Assembly (NCBI GenBank): GCA_963575745.1
Contig: CAUYUJ010015709.1
Coordinates: forward strand, 1 to 64,000
Reading direction: 5' to 3'
Source of the DNA: Prorocentrum cordatum
Taxonomy: Eukaryota > Sar > Dinophyceae > Prorocentrales > Prorocentraceae
DNA: 64,000 bases
The notes beneath the pieces are model-generated. The model was given only the letters and a program-made list of their open reading frames with translations. It was not told where the DNA came from and ran no database searches. The position numbers and the translations under genes were made by a program. Position 1 is the first letter of the stretch; every line of letters begins with the position of its first letter. Positions 40,836 through 51,035 of this stretch are shown here, in pieces.

Positions 40836-41040
40836 CCTCCTCCCTCCTCCTCCTCCCCTCCTCCTCCTCCTCCTCCTCCCTCCTCCTCCTCCTCCTCCTC
40901 CTCCTCCTCCCCCCTCCCTACTCCTCCTCCTCCTCCTCCTCCTCCTCCTCCTCCTCCTCCTCCCCCTCCTCCCCTTCCTCCCCCTCCTCCTCCCCCTCCT
41001 TCTCCTCCTCCTCCTTCTCCTCCTCCTCCTCCTCCTCAGG
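40836..41040. repeat. CTC low-complexity tract
   Basis: About 200 bp of CCTCCTCCTC with CCC interruptions. Confidence 0.9.
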
Positions 41041-41069
41041 ATTCACCACGTTCAACGGCACGGGTAGAC

Positions 41070-41264
41070 TTATGACGGGCCTGTCCCCCTACAGAGGGGA
41101 TTTTCGACGAAAAATAATCAATACCCCCAACAATAGTCAAACAATACTCCAGAAATAATCCGGAGATTTTTTTTTGAGTATTGTTTGACCTTCTTCGAGT
41201 TTGTTTGGGATATGTTTTTATTTCTCTTCGAAAATCCCGCTGTAGGGGGACAGGCCCGACGTAA
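41070..41264. mobile_element. hAT-like MITE (family 3) with perfect 8-bp target duplication
   Basis: The ends are TTATGACGGGCCTGTCCCCC and GGGGGACAGGCCCGACGTAA. GGGTAGAC flanks it at 41062-41069 and 41265-41272. It is 195 bp. Confidence 0.9.
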
Positions 41265-42448
41265 GGGTAGACCAAAGCAGGTAGCTGGGAGAGGAGCAAG
41301 GAGAGAGGTTGGGAGGAAGGGGTTGGAAGTAGGCGGTGTCAACCAGGATCTGGTTGTCCTCCATTTGAGTTCGATTCCCACCATCTTCTTCACATTGCTT
41401 TCGATATGTACCCGACTGCCTGCGGCAAACCCCGCCACCACCCCAGGGCAGCAGCGCAGCATGAAGGGGATTTATTTCAAGACATATGTTGGAGCTTCTC
41501 TGGAGCCATGTGGGGGGCCTCTCAGTAGCCTTTGAGCTCCGTTTGGAGGGCCTGGGCAGGGGGGAGGTGGAGGAAGAGAAGGAGGAAGCATGGAGAGATG
41601 GAGGAGGAAGGCGAAGGAGCGGGCGGAGGGTGAGGAGAAGGAGGAGGAGGAGGAGGAGGAGGAGGATGAGGAGGAGCAGGACCTCGGCTAAAGTCTGACC
41701 CATGTAAAAGCAGGAGGAGCAGGCGGTGGTCGTGAAAGAGGGAGGGCCCCTGACGCCCCGACATACAACACACACTCACACACACACACATTATCCCGAT
41801 GATACTAGAGAAGCACCCAATCAGGCTAGAAGGCTATAGGGCTAATGGGGGCTGGGCGATAGGGCTATAGAGGTATAGGGCTATCAGGAACCCGGGCAAC
41901 CGGGTACCCGGGCATCTGGGTACCTGGTTACCTTGGCACCCGGGCACCCAGGCACCCTGTCGGGCCGCGGAAACCGGTGGCAACTTTTTCCGAACCATAT
42001 GAATCCGTCAGGACCCCTACAGAGGCGAGCTCTGATCGGGGAATCAGTCCCGTCATCACATGCCTCTCCCTCATTCCTGTCGCAATCCCAGAACAGTGCA
42101 GCATAGTTTCATCCCCCTTGTCTTCTGACCCCCGACCCTCGTTAGACCCTTCCTCGACCTGCTTGGACGCACCTCGATGCCCCTCGGACACCTGTCGGAT
42201 CCCGAGCCTCCGAGCCACCACGAAGGATGGATTGGCTCCCCCTTCTGACTTTTGGGCCGGCTGCGCCGACCGCCTGCACTGCTTCCGTGGCCCCCACGCC
42301 CCCAAGATGCTCCGTGAGATTCTTGCAGGGGTTCCGGAGGAGGCCCTCCCCACGTTCCGGAACACTCCCGCCGAAGCGTGTTCCGTTCCTCCGCGGGCAC
42401 TGCACACGGCAGCCCAACACAGCCCCATGAGGCCTCCCAACGGCATAC
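41265..42448. repeat. No supported gene; short minisatellites
   Basis: GGAGGA at 41565-41680, CACACA at 41772-41790, GGCTATAGGG units at 41830-41890 and GGGTACCCGGGCAC units at 41893-41955. The remainder shows only unsupported frames. Confidence 0.5.
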
Positions 42449-42597
42449 GAGGACCTCAAAATACAGGAGGAGTATCCTAAATTAGTAAAAAGAAATATGT
42501 CTGGGGACGTTTGTCCGAGTATTGTTTGACCATGTTGGAATATGTTTCTCGACATTTTTCCGTCCAAAGTTCCCTGCAGGAGGACACGCCGACCTAG
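42449..42597. mobile_element. hAT-like MITE (family 3), diverged copy
   Basis: The right end CAGGAGGACACGCCGACCTA and the inner GAGTATTGTTTGACCATGTT match the family. The left end is poorly preserved. Confidence 0.45.
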
Positions 42598-42885
42598 AAG
42601 TAGCCAAGCACAGCTTCCCAGAGACGCCTGGACAGAGCCTCCCCCGCGCTCCGGAGCACCTCCGCCTGCACGCCGCTCCCCCGCGCAAGAGCGTCTGCCG
42701 AGGGAGCAGAGCCTCCTCGGGCCTCCCACCGGCCGGGCGGGCCGAGAGAGGATCGAGCACGGCTGCCCGAGGAGACTGCGCGGCAGGCCCACACTCGCGC
42801 TCCGCAGCAGGTCCGCCCGGACCCAGAGATCCAACGCATTCAAGAGATTAAGACGGAGGTTTTTCCAATTTTTCGGCCTCTCTCC

Positions 42886-43010
42886 AGCCCGCGCCGGAAT
42901 TCCTCTAGCTCATCGATGCCGAAGAGCTCTACGAGGTACTAGCTGCACCCCGCGCCGGAATTCCTCTAGCTCATCGATGCCGAAGAGCCCTACGAGGTAC
43001 TTTTCTAGCT
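42886..43010. repeat. 61-bp tandem duplication
   Basis: CCGCGCCGGAATTCCTCTAG followed by CTCATCGATGCCGAAGAGC occurs twice in a row and then diverges at TACTTTTCT. Confidence 0.85.
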
Positions 43011-44109
43011 TTGCCGCAGGCGCTCTTGGGCCCCTCGCCGGGCCCCGGGACCGTCGAACAACGACGCACGGTGAAAAGCCGGTCCTGGGGAATGGGTCGA
43101 GACTTCGGGGGAGCGCGCATTGGAGAAATCAGGACCTCGGATCTTTGGGGACTTGCCTCTCCGCCCTGCTGCCGGGACGGAGAGGGGGAGAGCGAGGGGG
43201 AGGACGAGAAGGAGGAGGAGGAGGAGGGAGATCGGCTTTTCGACGACGTGCAGCCTGGCGCCCCTTCGTGTCTACGGCGCAGCATCCGCAAGCGTGCCTC
43301 AAAGTGCTCTGAGTTTTCATCGTGGTTTGTCCACTGTTGACGCGCTGCCAAGCTCTGCGCTTGAACCCAAGCGCACGTGAAGCACGCGCGCGGTTCTAGT
43401 GTATATCGGCCACGCGCAGAAGGGGGTAGGGGTAGGGGGAGGGGTGAAGGCGTTTTAGAAGCACCCCTGCTTCTTAGCAGGCTCGGACCTTACCTGTAGA
43501 TGCAAGGCGGGAGCCTTCTAAGAAGCAGCCTCCTAAGAAGCTTTTTCCCCTCCCCCTATCCCCTAGTGCGTGCCGCCGAGTATATGTATGCATTCATACA
43601 TATCCGTGCGTATGTATATACCTCAGCCCCGCAAGGGCCAGTAAGAGGGAGGGGGCGTTCACGCGGCCTTGCGTGGTGATGCGGGACTCGAGCGACACTG
43701 TGAAGAGGTCCGCCGCTGGTGCCGAGATGTTTTTTGTAGTAACAACAGAGCCCATTTCAATCCGATCGATCCGCTTCGATATCGTATTCAGCCAGTTCGG
43801 TTCGATTCGATTTCGTTGTCCCGTCAATTCGATGCAGCCCGATGTTTGCATGATGTCGATTCCGTGCCGATGCGGCCCGATCCGACGCGCGTTCCGATTC
43901 GATGCGATTTCCCGATGTGATAGGATTTGCACCGCGGAACGCCCAGTGCAGCCTCGCACCAGAGGGCTGTGTAAGACTGTTGGTTCCCTAACTTTGCTTA
44001 TTCTGTGTATGCATGTCGGTGCGCAGATTTACGACTGCAAGTACTTGTAGGTTCCTATATGATGGCCTTCGGCCCATTCTGCCACCGTGCCAAGGTTATG
44101 GGTATGAAG
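43011..44109. repeat. No supported gene; CGATTCGAT-type repeats
   Basis: CTTCTAAGAAG palindromes lie at 43510-43545 and CGATTCGATT/CGATGC repeats at 43755-43920. Frames are unsupported. Confidence 0.5.
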
Positions 44110-44690
44110 CCTGTTGGATATTCATTGGGATCTCGTGGGGGGACTCTCGGGGGCCTCTTGGCGGCAGCTTTGATGTCTCTTGGGGGCCGTTGTGGAAACT
44201 CATGGAGCCTCTTTGGGATCTCTTGGGGGCCTCTTGGGGCCTCTTGGGGGCCTCTTGGGGCCTCTTGGGGCCTCCTATGGGCCCCTTTCGGGACCTTCTT
44301 GGGGCTCTCTTGCGCCGTTTTTGGGAGCTTCTTGGGAAGTGTTAGGGCGCTCTGAGGCCGTCTTTGGGCCATCTTGCAGGCCGCTTGGGCCGTTTGGGGG
44401 CCTCTTGGGCCGTCTTGGAGCGTCGGCAAGCCGCAACAGGCGAGAACGCCACAATTCGTCAAAAACCAAACGGAAGTCAATGATTGTTGCCTCTTGGGGC
44501 TCTCTTGGGAGGCCTCTTCGAGGCCTCTTTGGGCGTCTTGGAGGCCTCTTGGGCCGTCTTGGGGCCATTTTGGGCGTCCTGGTGCGGTCATTGGGCGTCT
44601 CGGGCCCCACCTTGACCGTATTCGTTGCTTCTTGGGGCCCTCTTGCCCCGTCTTCGGGCCCTCATTTTGGAATTTGGGCTCCGGGCCCCT
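44110..44690. repeat. CCTCTTGGGG array with conserved core
   Basis: CCTCTTGGGG units lie on both sides of a core at 44400-44500 (CGTCTTGGAGCGTCGGCAAG ... GGAAGTCAATGATTGTTGCC). It is related to the arrays at 4.4, 23.7 and 54.0 kb. Confidence 0.85.
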
Positions 44691-44774
44691 TCAAGACTCG
44701 ATCGAGGCTTAGAGGATCAGGCAAAGGACATGAGGACTCGCCCATTCCGTGCCCAGAGGAGGATCAATGATTTC

Positions 44775-44805
44775 GTGTGTGTGTGTGTGTGTGTTTGTGT
44801 GTTTG

Positions 44806-44839
<34 letters not shown>

Positions 44840-44895
44840 CGTGCGTACGTGCGTGCGTGCGTGCTTGCGTGCGTGCGTGTGTGTGTATGTTTGTG
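44775..44895. repeat. TG/GTGTTTG microsatellite
   Basis: Alternating GT with occasional TTTG and GCGTGC steps. Confidence 0.95.
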
Positions 44896-45114
44896 ATACC
44901 ATGCGCACACCCATCGCGGAGAGCACCAGCCCTAGACATTGTGAGGCCGGGTTGTGCGCAGCCTGCTCTTCGATCTTCTCCTCAATCATGGGCCCCATGA
45001 AGCAATCCAGTCATTCTGCTTTCGCGCAGAAGACCGTGAAGGATCGCGGGAGACCGCCGAAGACCGACAAAGGTCGACCTGTCATCGACTCAGCCATCTG
45101 AGCGACGGTAATAA

Positions 45115-45265
45115 AAGAAGGTCATCTTCACCGACATTCGCGCGTAAGCTGCCCCCGTAAGGTCCTGCGTAAGCGCCCTCGTCTTCTATGTCGCGTGCCG
45201 CGCCAACGGCCCGCGTAAGCCACCGCGTAAGGTCGCTATGCCATCTCGCGGAAGACCCGTTGTTG
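45115..45265. repeat. Dispersed ~130-bp repeat (copy 1)
   Basis: CATTCGCGCGTAAGCTGCCC and AAGCGCCCTCGTC are shared with 58530-58680. Confidence 0.7.
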
Positions 45266-46052
45266 ATCGTCGCTCATCTAGCGGCTCGATTTCGTCTGAG
45301 ACTTGGGCCCCAGGACCTTTCGACCCCTGCTTGCCGTCCTCATCAGTCTTTCCTGATGGTTCTGGGGCACAAATCCGGCATCCAGAGGATGAAAATATAG
45401 CCGACCCTGCTTTGTCACGCTGCCCGATGCCTCGGGTGCGGTCCACGGCGGGCCGCGTGACGACCACGCGTGCTTGCCACGATTGCCCGCGGCCCCTCCG
45501 CAGAGGTGGCGCTGCACCAGATGCCGGCGCCCTGGCCGTCCTCCCTCTTCAGGGCTGGCGCGCGTGACCACAGGGAGTTGGCGCCGGTGCTGGCGCAGGC
45601 GGGGGGCCAGGGGGGGGGAGGCGACGAGAGGGACGAAGGAGCCCAGGTCAGGCAGTGCGCGCATGTCTTGGAGAGCCTCAGCGAAGACGCGGGCCATCAT
45701 TCCAAAAAGGGCCTTGCCTTCGAGGACCGGGGGGGTTGCCATCTCTTCCTCTGCCGAAGGCGGCGGAAGGGCGGACGGAAGGTCGGCGGAAGGAAAACGA
45801 GGAAGCCTCCGCCGGCGGAAGCCGGCGGAAGGGCGGCGGAAGGCGGCGGAAGTAAAAGGTGTGGCCCCCAAGAGATGGAAACGTTTTGCTGTGCTGAGGG
45901 TTTCCGACACGATTCAGAACGAATTGAATATTTTTGAGGCCTTCAGTGGAAGCTGCAAACTTGCTCCATTATCATTTCATGATCGCGCGAGTCTCATTGT
46001 TGGCCAGCTGGCTGCGCGTCTGTAACCATGAATTAAATATGATGGTTTCGGG
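45266..46052. other. No supported gene; GGCGGAAGG repeats
   Basis: GGCGGAAGGGCGGACGGAAGG-type units lie at 45750-45860. A minus-strand frame (45910-45278, 210 codons) has no recognised domain. Confidence 0.4.
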
Positions 46053-46087
46053 TCCGTAGCAATTTTTGCTGAAGCCATTTGAGCTTG
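46053..46087 (+). other. Tandem relic of the dinoflagellate spliced leader
   Basis: Bases 46053-46074 match the 22-nt DinoSL (CCGTAGCCATTTTGGCTC core) at 19 of 22 positions. Directly after it, CCATTTGAGCTTG resembles the truncated leader CCATTTTGGCTCAAG. A full relic followed by a truncated one is the pattern left when a trans-spliced mRNA is reverse-transcribed, re-inserted and re-spliced. It lies about 120 bp upstream of the ATG at 46211. Confidence 0.75.
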
Positions 46088-46210
46088 CCCGTTTTGGAGC
46101 AGGTGCTGAGCCCGAGTGGCCGGCGCAACCTGTTTGCGATTCGCGCATCGGTTGCCTATTTGCAGACTCGCGGTCGACATCGCCTTAGTTAGAACAGCAA
46201 GCCAACAGTG

Positions 46211-46804
46211 ATGACATTGGTGGTGTCATGCTTGTGCTTCCTTGGTTGCTTTGTCGTTCAACCCGCCCTCTCGTCAACCGAGGCAGGCGTCACTTGCAGC
46301 ACGCAGTGGTGTCGTGATACTCTCCGAGGCTGTGTGGCTGGAACAGAATCACAGCCGTGCTCGTGCGAGAAGGGCATGCCGCGCGTTATTGACAAACCTT
46401 TGGATCTATCAGTTTTTGTAGCCTCGTACTACCGCCTCACATGCTGCACGGAAGGTGACCCGTACAACACAAGCAGTTTGGACCGGTTCACTTTTGATGG
46501 AGATTCGTGCGGAGATTACAGCAGGACGCATCTGATGGTCTCTCGCGTTCCCGTTGCAATCGCAGTCGCCGTTGGGGCAATATTCTGGGTGAGAGGTCGG
46601 CCTTGGCCTGCCAAGACAACAGCGGCGACTGAGAACGTGGAGAATCTGGCCCATGTGCTAGATGGGGACCGACTCGATCAGACCATCCTTTTCTCTGCAC
46701 GAACGAGATTGGCACGGAAAACATGGGTACGATGCCCAACAGTAGTTCCTGTTCATGTTGAACAGGACTCGCTGTCCACGCCGCCGCGGCCTGTGTCCAT
46801 CTGA
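46211..46804 (+). CDS. Small secreted or membrane protein, probable retrogene (197 aa)
   Basis: The ATG at 46211 follows a tandem DinoSL relic. Residues 1-22 form a convincing signal peptide (MTLVVSCLCFLGCFVVQPAL, cut near SS-TE). The ectodomain (23-112) has eight cysteines (29, 34, 41, 50, 52, 78, 79, 100) and an NTS glycosylation site at 86. Residues 113-127 (VPVAIAVAVGAIFWV) are a short hydrophobic segment followed by positive charges, suggesting a single-pass type I membrane protein. From about residue 163 the frame runs through a MITE, which supplies the last ~35 residues and the stop. The original C-terminus is therefore probably lost. No intron and no recognised family. Confidence 0.6.
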   Translation: MTLVVSCLCFLGCFVVQPALSSTEAGVTCSTQWCRDTLRGCVAGTESQPCSCEKGMPRVIDKPLDLSVFVASYYRLTCCTEGDPYNTSSLDRFTFDGDSCGDYSRTHLMVSRVPVAIAVAVGAIFWVRGRPWPAKTTAATENVENLAHVLDGDRLDQTILFSARTRLARKTWVRCPTVVPVHVEQDSLSTPPRPVSI

Positions 46805-46904
46805 GACACAAGGCCGCCTGCCCAACAGCGACCGCTGTTGGTTTGGGACAACATCTATTGTTGGGCATTGTACCCATTTTTGTCAGACCCATTTCGGGCG
46901 TCCA
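46698..46904. mobile_element. MITE family 1, copy inserted in the retrogene
   Basis: The body (CCACGCCGCCGCGGCCTGTG, AAGGCCGCCTGCCCAACAGCG) and the right end CCCATTTCGGGCGTCCA match 21846-22054. The left end is decayed (GGCACGGAAAACATGGGTAC). Confidence 0.8.
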
Positions 46905-46919
46905 AATTTTCATAGTTGA

Positions 46920-47059
46920 TGCGTCAGGCGTGCGTTCCTGGAGCAGTTCAGGAGAGCGGTGGTGCTGCGGGCAGCTCCGGATGGACGCATCCATCCCACG
47001 GGAGCAGACTTGTTCGATCCGATAGATGACGGGTGGAATTGGGGCCGCCTGCGGGCGGG
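46920..47059 (+). pseudogene. Possible severed 3' coding remnant of the retrogene
   Basis: Just after the MITE a 46-codon open stretch begins after a TGA and reads protein-like (FLEQFRRAVVLRAAPDGRIH, then LFDPIDDGWNWGRLRAG), ending at a TGA. It could be the original C-terminus separated by the insertion, but no homolog supports this. Confidence 0.2.
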
Positions 47060-48349
47060 ATGACACACCCAGCGAGACTTGGAAAGGGCGGGCGGTGAAC
47101 GCGAAGGTTCTTGAACAGAAGCACCCCACCGGCGCCCGTCGCGCATTGCCGCGTGCCGCGCGAAAGCTTCCGCGCGGACACGCACGTCCAAAACAGGTTC
47201 ACAACACCCACTGGGCATCATGATTGCGCTGCGCGCCCCAAACCCACAGGGCTGAAGTAGATGGGACATGCATTCACCGATCAAAACACCAATGCCGTCA
47301 CCGCTTGTGCAGGCGAGCTGGGCTCGCACGGTTTACCCAGATGGCCTCGCGTGCTACGTTTGCATTACGCATCTCTGAAAACAAGACGAAATGTTTTGGC
47401 TTGTCGATCAAGGCCTTTGCTCGTGGCCTGCTGGGGCGAAACATGCGTACGTATGTCTGCTGTCCAACCTGCAGAACATTGCGCCTCGTATCGGACCAAC
47501 ACGGTTATCCGTTTGCCCATTCGCTACGTTCGACAGCGGACACGATGGCCGTGTCCAACCGCAGAGGAAGCATACTCTTAGGGCTTGGCCGGTGCGGTCG
47601 GCGGCACAGTGTTGCTCATAGGGCAGCTGGAGTTGGCCCGTCCGCCTTCCCCCTGCCTTCTTTTTTATTTTTCGTCGTTGCTGTCGTCGTCATCTGTGGC
47701 CACGCCGCGTGGGACAGTTCAGCGGCAAGTTATGCAATACGCGCGCAGTTTCACATCCGCCACCGATGTATCGTCGCTTTTCTGCTGGACCTCCCGCAGT
47801 ATCCACACAGCACGACTGGCAGAGATTCGCCTCCGATCGATGTTTCTCACCATTTTTCCAGTGTTCAACTGCACGGCATCTTCTCTGCTGATGCGCAGTC
47901 GAGGCGCTCGGCCCATTACTTGCTTCTTCGGACCCCGCCGTCGTGGCGCCCTCCAGCCATAGGGGGTCCCAGGGCGAGAACATCCTCCCGCCCAATCGAA
48001 TGCCTCGGCGCGGCTTGTTGCGTTTTGGGCTGAGCCGAAGAGGAGAAGGAGGAGGAGGAGGAGGAGGAGGAGGAGGAGGACCATCACTTGGCTGATGAGG
48101 GAGGCGAAGGGTTGGCCGACCCGACCCTAACCCGAAACCTCGTGGCGCTGAGCCACCAATCTTTATTCATTGCGGCCGAGGCTGCGCCAGAGAGCCGCAG
48201 AGACGGCAGAAACGCTGCCGACGCTGAAAAGGGCGATGAAAGGTCCTGTCGCGGGAGAATTCACTTTCCCCCTGAAGCGGGGTACGTGCCGACACAGCGC
48301 GCACACACACACGCACACATGGAGATGCACGGGTTTATGTCAAAATCAG
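47060..48349. other. No supported gene
   Basis: Frames such as 47224-48033 (269 codons) show a hydrophobic stretch but no recognised domain. A GGA run lies at 48030-48080 and ACACAC at 48300-48318. Confidence 0.35.
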
Positions 48350-48760
48350 AGGATCTGTGCTGGCGACGTCGGTCTGCGACTTTGCCCCCCAAATGCCCAG
48401 ATTCCAAAACAGTAGCTGATGGCATTGGGCTCGTCCTTCTGCGACATACGGGATGCGTCAAACTTCGGCTGAAAAACTTGCCTGGCGACGTCGGGCTGAG
48501 ACTGCGCCCTCAAAATGCTCTGATCGCCACGCTGTAGGAGATGGCATTGGGCTCGACCTTCATCTTTGGGCTACAGCTTCGCTTCCCCATTCTCGCACTT
48601 GGTTAGGGATGTATGGGCTGCGTCCAACCTCCATGGAGAATCGGAGCTGGCGACGGCCAACTGCGACTGGGCTGCCACAAGGTCCTTATCCTTTCGCTGT
48701 GGCTGATGGCGTTTGGCTCGTCCTTCGCTGCGCAGCCTCTGCTGCCACTTCTTGCCGTCC
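48350..48760. repeat. Three-fold diverged repeat overlapping the minus-strand retrogene
   Basis: CTGGCGACGTCGGTCTGCGA recurs in changed form at about 48359, 48481 and 48645. Each is followed by a GATGGCATTGGGCTCGTCCT-type block at 48419, 48540 and 48705. Confidence 0.65.
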
Positions 48761-48861
48761 GGCGACCAGACGGCGTAGTACTTCGCGAAGGACTGTCGGC
48801 CGCTCCGGAGGCGCTTGAAGCCGTGCATCCTGACGAAGGCAGGGCAGTGTCGGATCCCCAT
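48571..48861 (-). CDS. Unrecognised short ORF downstream of a DinoSL relic (96 aa), probable retrogene
   Basis: The ATG (48861-48859) lies in a GTGCCATGG context about 50 bp downstream, on the minus strand, of a double DinoSL relic. The protein is basic (MGIRHCPAFVRMHGFKRLRS, then FAKYYAVWSPDGKKWQ). The middle block has an aromatic-rich, domain-like look, while the last third overlaps the diverged repeat and may not be original. No family is recognised. It could be a 5' fragment of a longer retrogene decayed toward 48350. Confidence 0.4.
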   Translation of the reverse strand: MGIRHCPAFVRMHGFKRLRSGRQSFAKYYAVWSPDGKKWQQRLRSEGRAKRHQPQRKDKDLVAAQSQLAVASSDSPWRLDAAHTSLTKCENGEAKL

Positions 48862-48911
48862 GGCACCCAGGCGCGCGTCCGCCGCGCGCCGCCCGGGGGA
48901 CCCAGGTCGCG

Positions 48912-48948
48912 CTTGAGCCAGAACGGCTTAAGCCAAAAAGGCTACGGG
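48912..48948 (-). other. Tandem relic of the dinoflagellate spliced leader (minus strand)
   Basis: Read on the minus strand, 48948-48927 matches the 22-nt DinoSL at 19 of 22 positions (CCGTAGCCTTTTTGGCTTAA). It is followed at once by CCGTTCTGGCTCAAG (48926-48912), which matches the truncated leader CCATTTTGGCTCAAG at 13 of 15. This is the standard double relic of recycled mRNAs. Confidence 0.85.
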
Positions 48949-49629
48949 AGGAGGAGGAGGAGGAGGAGGAGGAGGAGGAGGAGGAGGAGGAGGAGGGAGG
49001 CGGGCTGGTGCCCGTCCGTTTCGTGCGCTCCCTACGTTTGGAGGCATTATGCTTTCCGCTTCGAGCCCGGCGAAACGGAGGGAGGCGGCGGGGAGGTTTC
49101 ACGAAGCGGAGGAGGTGTGGGTAGGAGGATGCTGCGCTCCCTCTGTTTCGTCCGCCTCGGGTTGCTGCGCCCTCTGTTTCTCTGGCGGCGTTTTCGTGTT
49201 AGCCAGTAAAGTCCCAAGAGTCCTCTTGCAGCGTGCGCAGGTCCAGAGGTCATCGAAGCAGGGCCATGCTTCTTGACATCGCTCGGACGTGTGCGCATTT
49301 CTCTAGGCGAAGATCATCGGGGAGCACCCTGGGTCATCGAACAAGACATAACGCACGAAAGCGAATAACGCATGGGGAGTGGACGTCCGCGCGATGGCGA
49401 GATGTCCAGGCACCCCCAGCAGAAGGGCCACTCAGCGTGGTCCGCCTCGTGGGTTTATCCACAGTCGCGCCTCTGGCCCCCTGGGCCTGCCACGGGGGCA
49501 CGAGCCCCGTCGTGCTGGCAGCGCGGCGTCGAGGTCGCGCCTGCGCCTCGCCGGTCTCCGGGCGCTTGCCAGGAGCGGCCACGCAGGTTTTCTCTGTGTC
49601 AGCTCTCTTGCTCACTCCCCTCCCCATCT
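48949..49629. other. No supported gene; GGA tract at 48949-49003
   Basis: GCGCTCCCT-TTTCGT-type blocks near 49030 and 49130 suggest a small duplication. No gene is supported. Confidence 0.4.
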
Positions 49630-49830
49630 CCCCTCCTCCTCCTCCCTCCTCCTCCTCCTCCTCCTCCTCCTCCTCCTCCTCCTCCTCCTCCTCCTCCTCC
49701 TCCTCCTCCTCCTCCTCCTCCCCCTCCCCCTCGCCCTCCCCCTCCCCCTCCTCCTCCTCCTTCCTCCTCCTCCTCCTCCTCCTCCTCCTCCTCCTCCTTC
49801 TCCTCCTCCTCCTCCTCCTCCTCCTCCGCC
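49630..49830. repeat. CTC low-complexity tract
   Basis: About 200 bp of CTCCTC with CCC and TTC changes. Confidence 0.95.
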
Positions 49831-49918
49831 CGAGGGAGGAGGCAGGGAGGAGGTGCCCTCGCCGGCCGTCGAGGGGGGGCGGGGTCTCCGCTTGACCGTC
49901 GGCGGGGCACCCTGGGCC

Positions 49919-50064
49919 AGGGCTGGGCCTGAACGGCGTTTTGGCGATGTCGTGGGCCGTGTTCGTTTCGACCTCGCTTTTTTCGGCAGAGGAGGACCGA
50001 AGACAAAACGAGGTGAAGCGAAAAACAAGACGAAGACGAAAAGCACCGTTTGGGTTCAGCCCTG
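49919..50064. mobile_element. MITE family 2, copy 2
   Basis: The ends AGGGCTGGGCCTGAACGGCG and CACCGTTTGGGTTCAGCCCT pair as imperfect inverted repeats. The body matches 22146-22287. 146 bp. Confidence 0.8.
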
Positions 50065-50875
50065 CCCTGGACCAGGAGATCGCGCATATCCAGGCCTCCT
50101 GCGTGTGTGCACGTGGCGACTTCGCCAGGCGGCCAGGGCGAGTGCATCGTCGATTCTCGTCGAGTTTCGGGCCGGACGAAGGGGGGGGGATCGGGAAAGG
50201 GAGGGTTACGAAATCTGCTGCATGCAGCTGGTTTCGGCCCCACCGAGGGGCCCATTTCCTAGATACATAGCCACCTCCAGCGCCGGGAGGCGCCGGGAAA
50301 ATCAGCTGCGCGAGCTGCTTCTCAAACCAGTGTGCGTGAGTCGCGGAGTCAGTGGTACCAGAAGGTGGGCAACGACTGGGCAGGCCTTGCTGCCACGAGG
50401 TGAGAGCCAAAGAGTGTTCGGCTGCGCCTGGCGCGTTCGCGCAGCGCCGAACGAAGAATGGCAGAAACTGCCAAGGGGTCTGAGCAATGGCCTGGGAAAA
50501 AGGAACACGCCCCCCCTCTGCTATCCCTCCTTTCGCCCGGCCCGAGAGCTGTGAGTGAGTAGCGGGATGCACCCGCAGGCAGCCAGAGGGGGCTCCGCGT
50601 CCGTGCACGACCGTCGGGCTGCCTGGGCTGGCCGCGCGTGCCCAGCCCTCCCGCTCAAACACAGCAGCCTGGCGAAGAGCCCAACCATGTGCAGTTGTGA
50701 GTACACATGGCTTATTTCGAATTATTCGAGCGTGTTTTTTTGTTGATTTTTTTGGGGGCCACGATCTTTTCAGTTCTGACTGTTCTATCCTGGGCCTCTC
50801 CCTGGCCCTTTCAGCACTTGCTCGGGGTCGCGCACCCCTCGCGAAGGCTGCGGGCTCGTGGCCTCGGGCCCCGGG
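50065..50875. other. No supported gene
   Basis: Frames of up to 109 codons are confined to this stretch. Longer ones enter from the neighbouring CTC tract. No recognised domains or repeats. Confidence 0.35.
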
Positions 50876-51035
50876 TTAGGTCGGACCTGTCCCTCTACAG
50901 GGGGGGAGATTCAGAAGTAGTCAAGCAATAGTCCGGGGGCGATGTTTTGTCCGTTTCTGGTCATTTTTTGATATTTGCTGAGTATGTCTCATTGTTCGTA
51001 CGACATCCGCCCGTAGGGGGACATGCCCGACCTGG
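50876..51035. mobile_element. hAT-like MITE (family 3), 3' copy
   Basis: The ends are TTAGGTCGGACCTGTCCCTC and GGGGGACATGCCCGACCTGG. The flanking 8-mers GCCCCGGG and GGCCAGGG agree at 6 of 8 positions, possibly a decayed duplication. Confidence 0.7.

Noticed and set aside
47224-48033. 269-codon plus-strand frame with one hydrophobic segment
   Set aside because: No recognised domain, no leader relic, and composition shifts along its length.
49334-50662. 442- and 391-codon frames on both strands
   Set aside because: Their length comes from the CTC/GGA tract, and the flanks show no domain.
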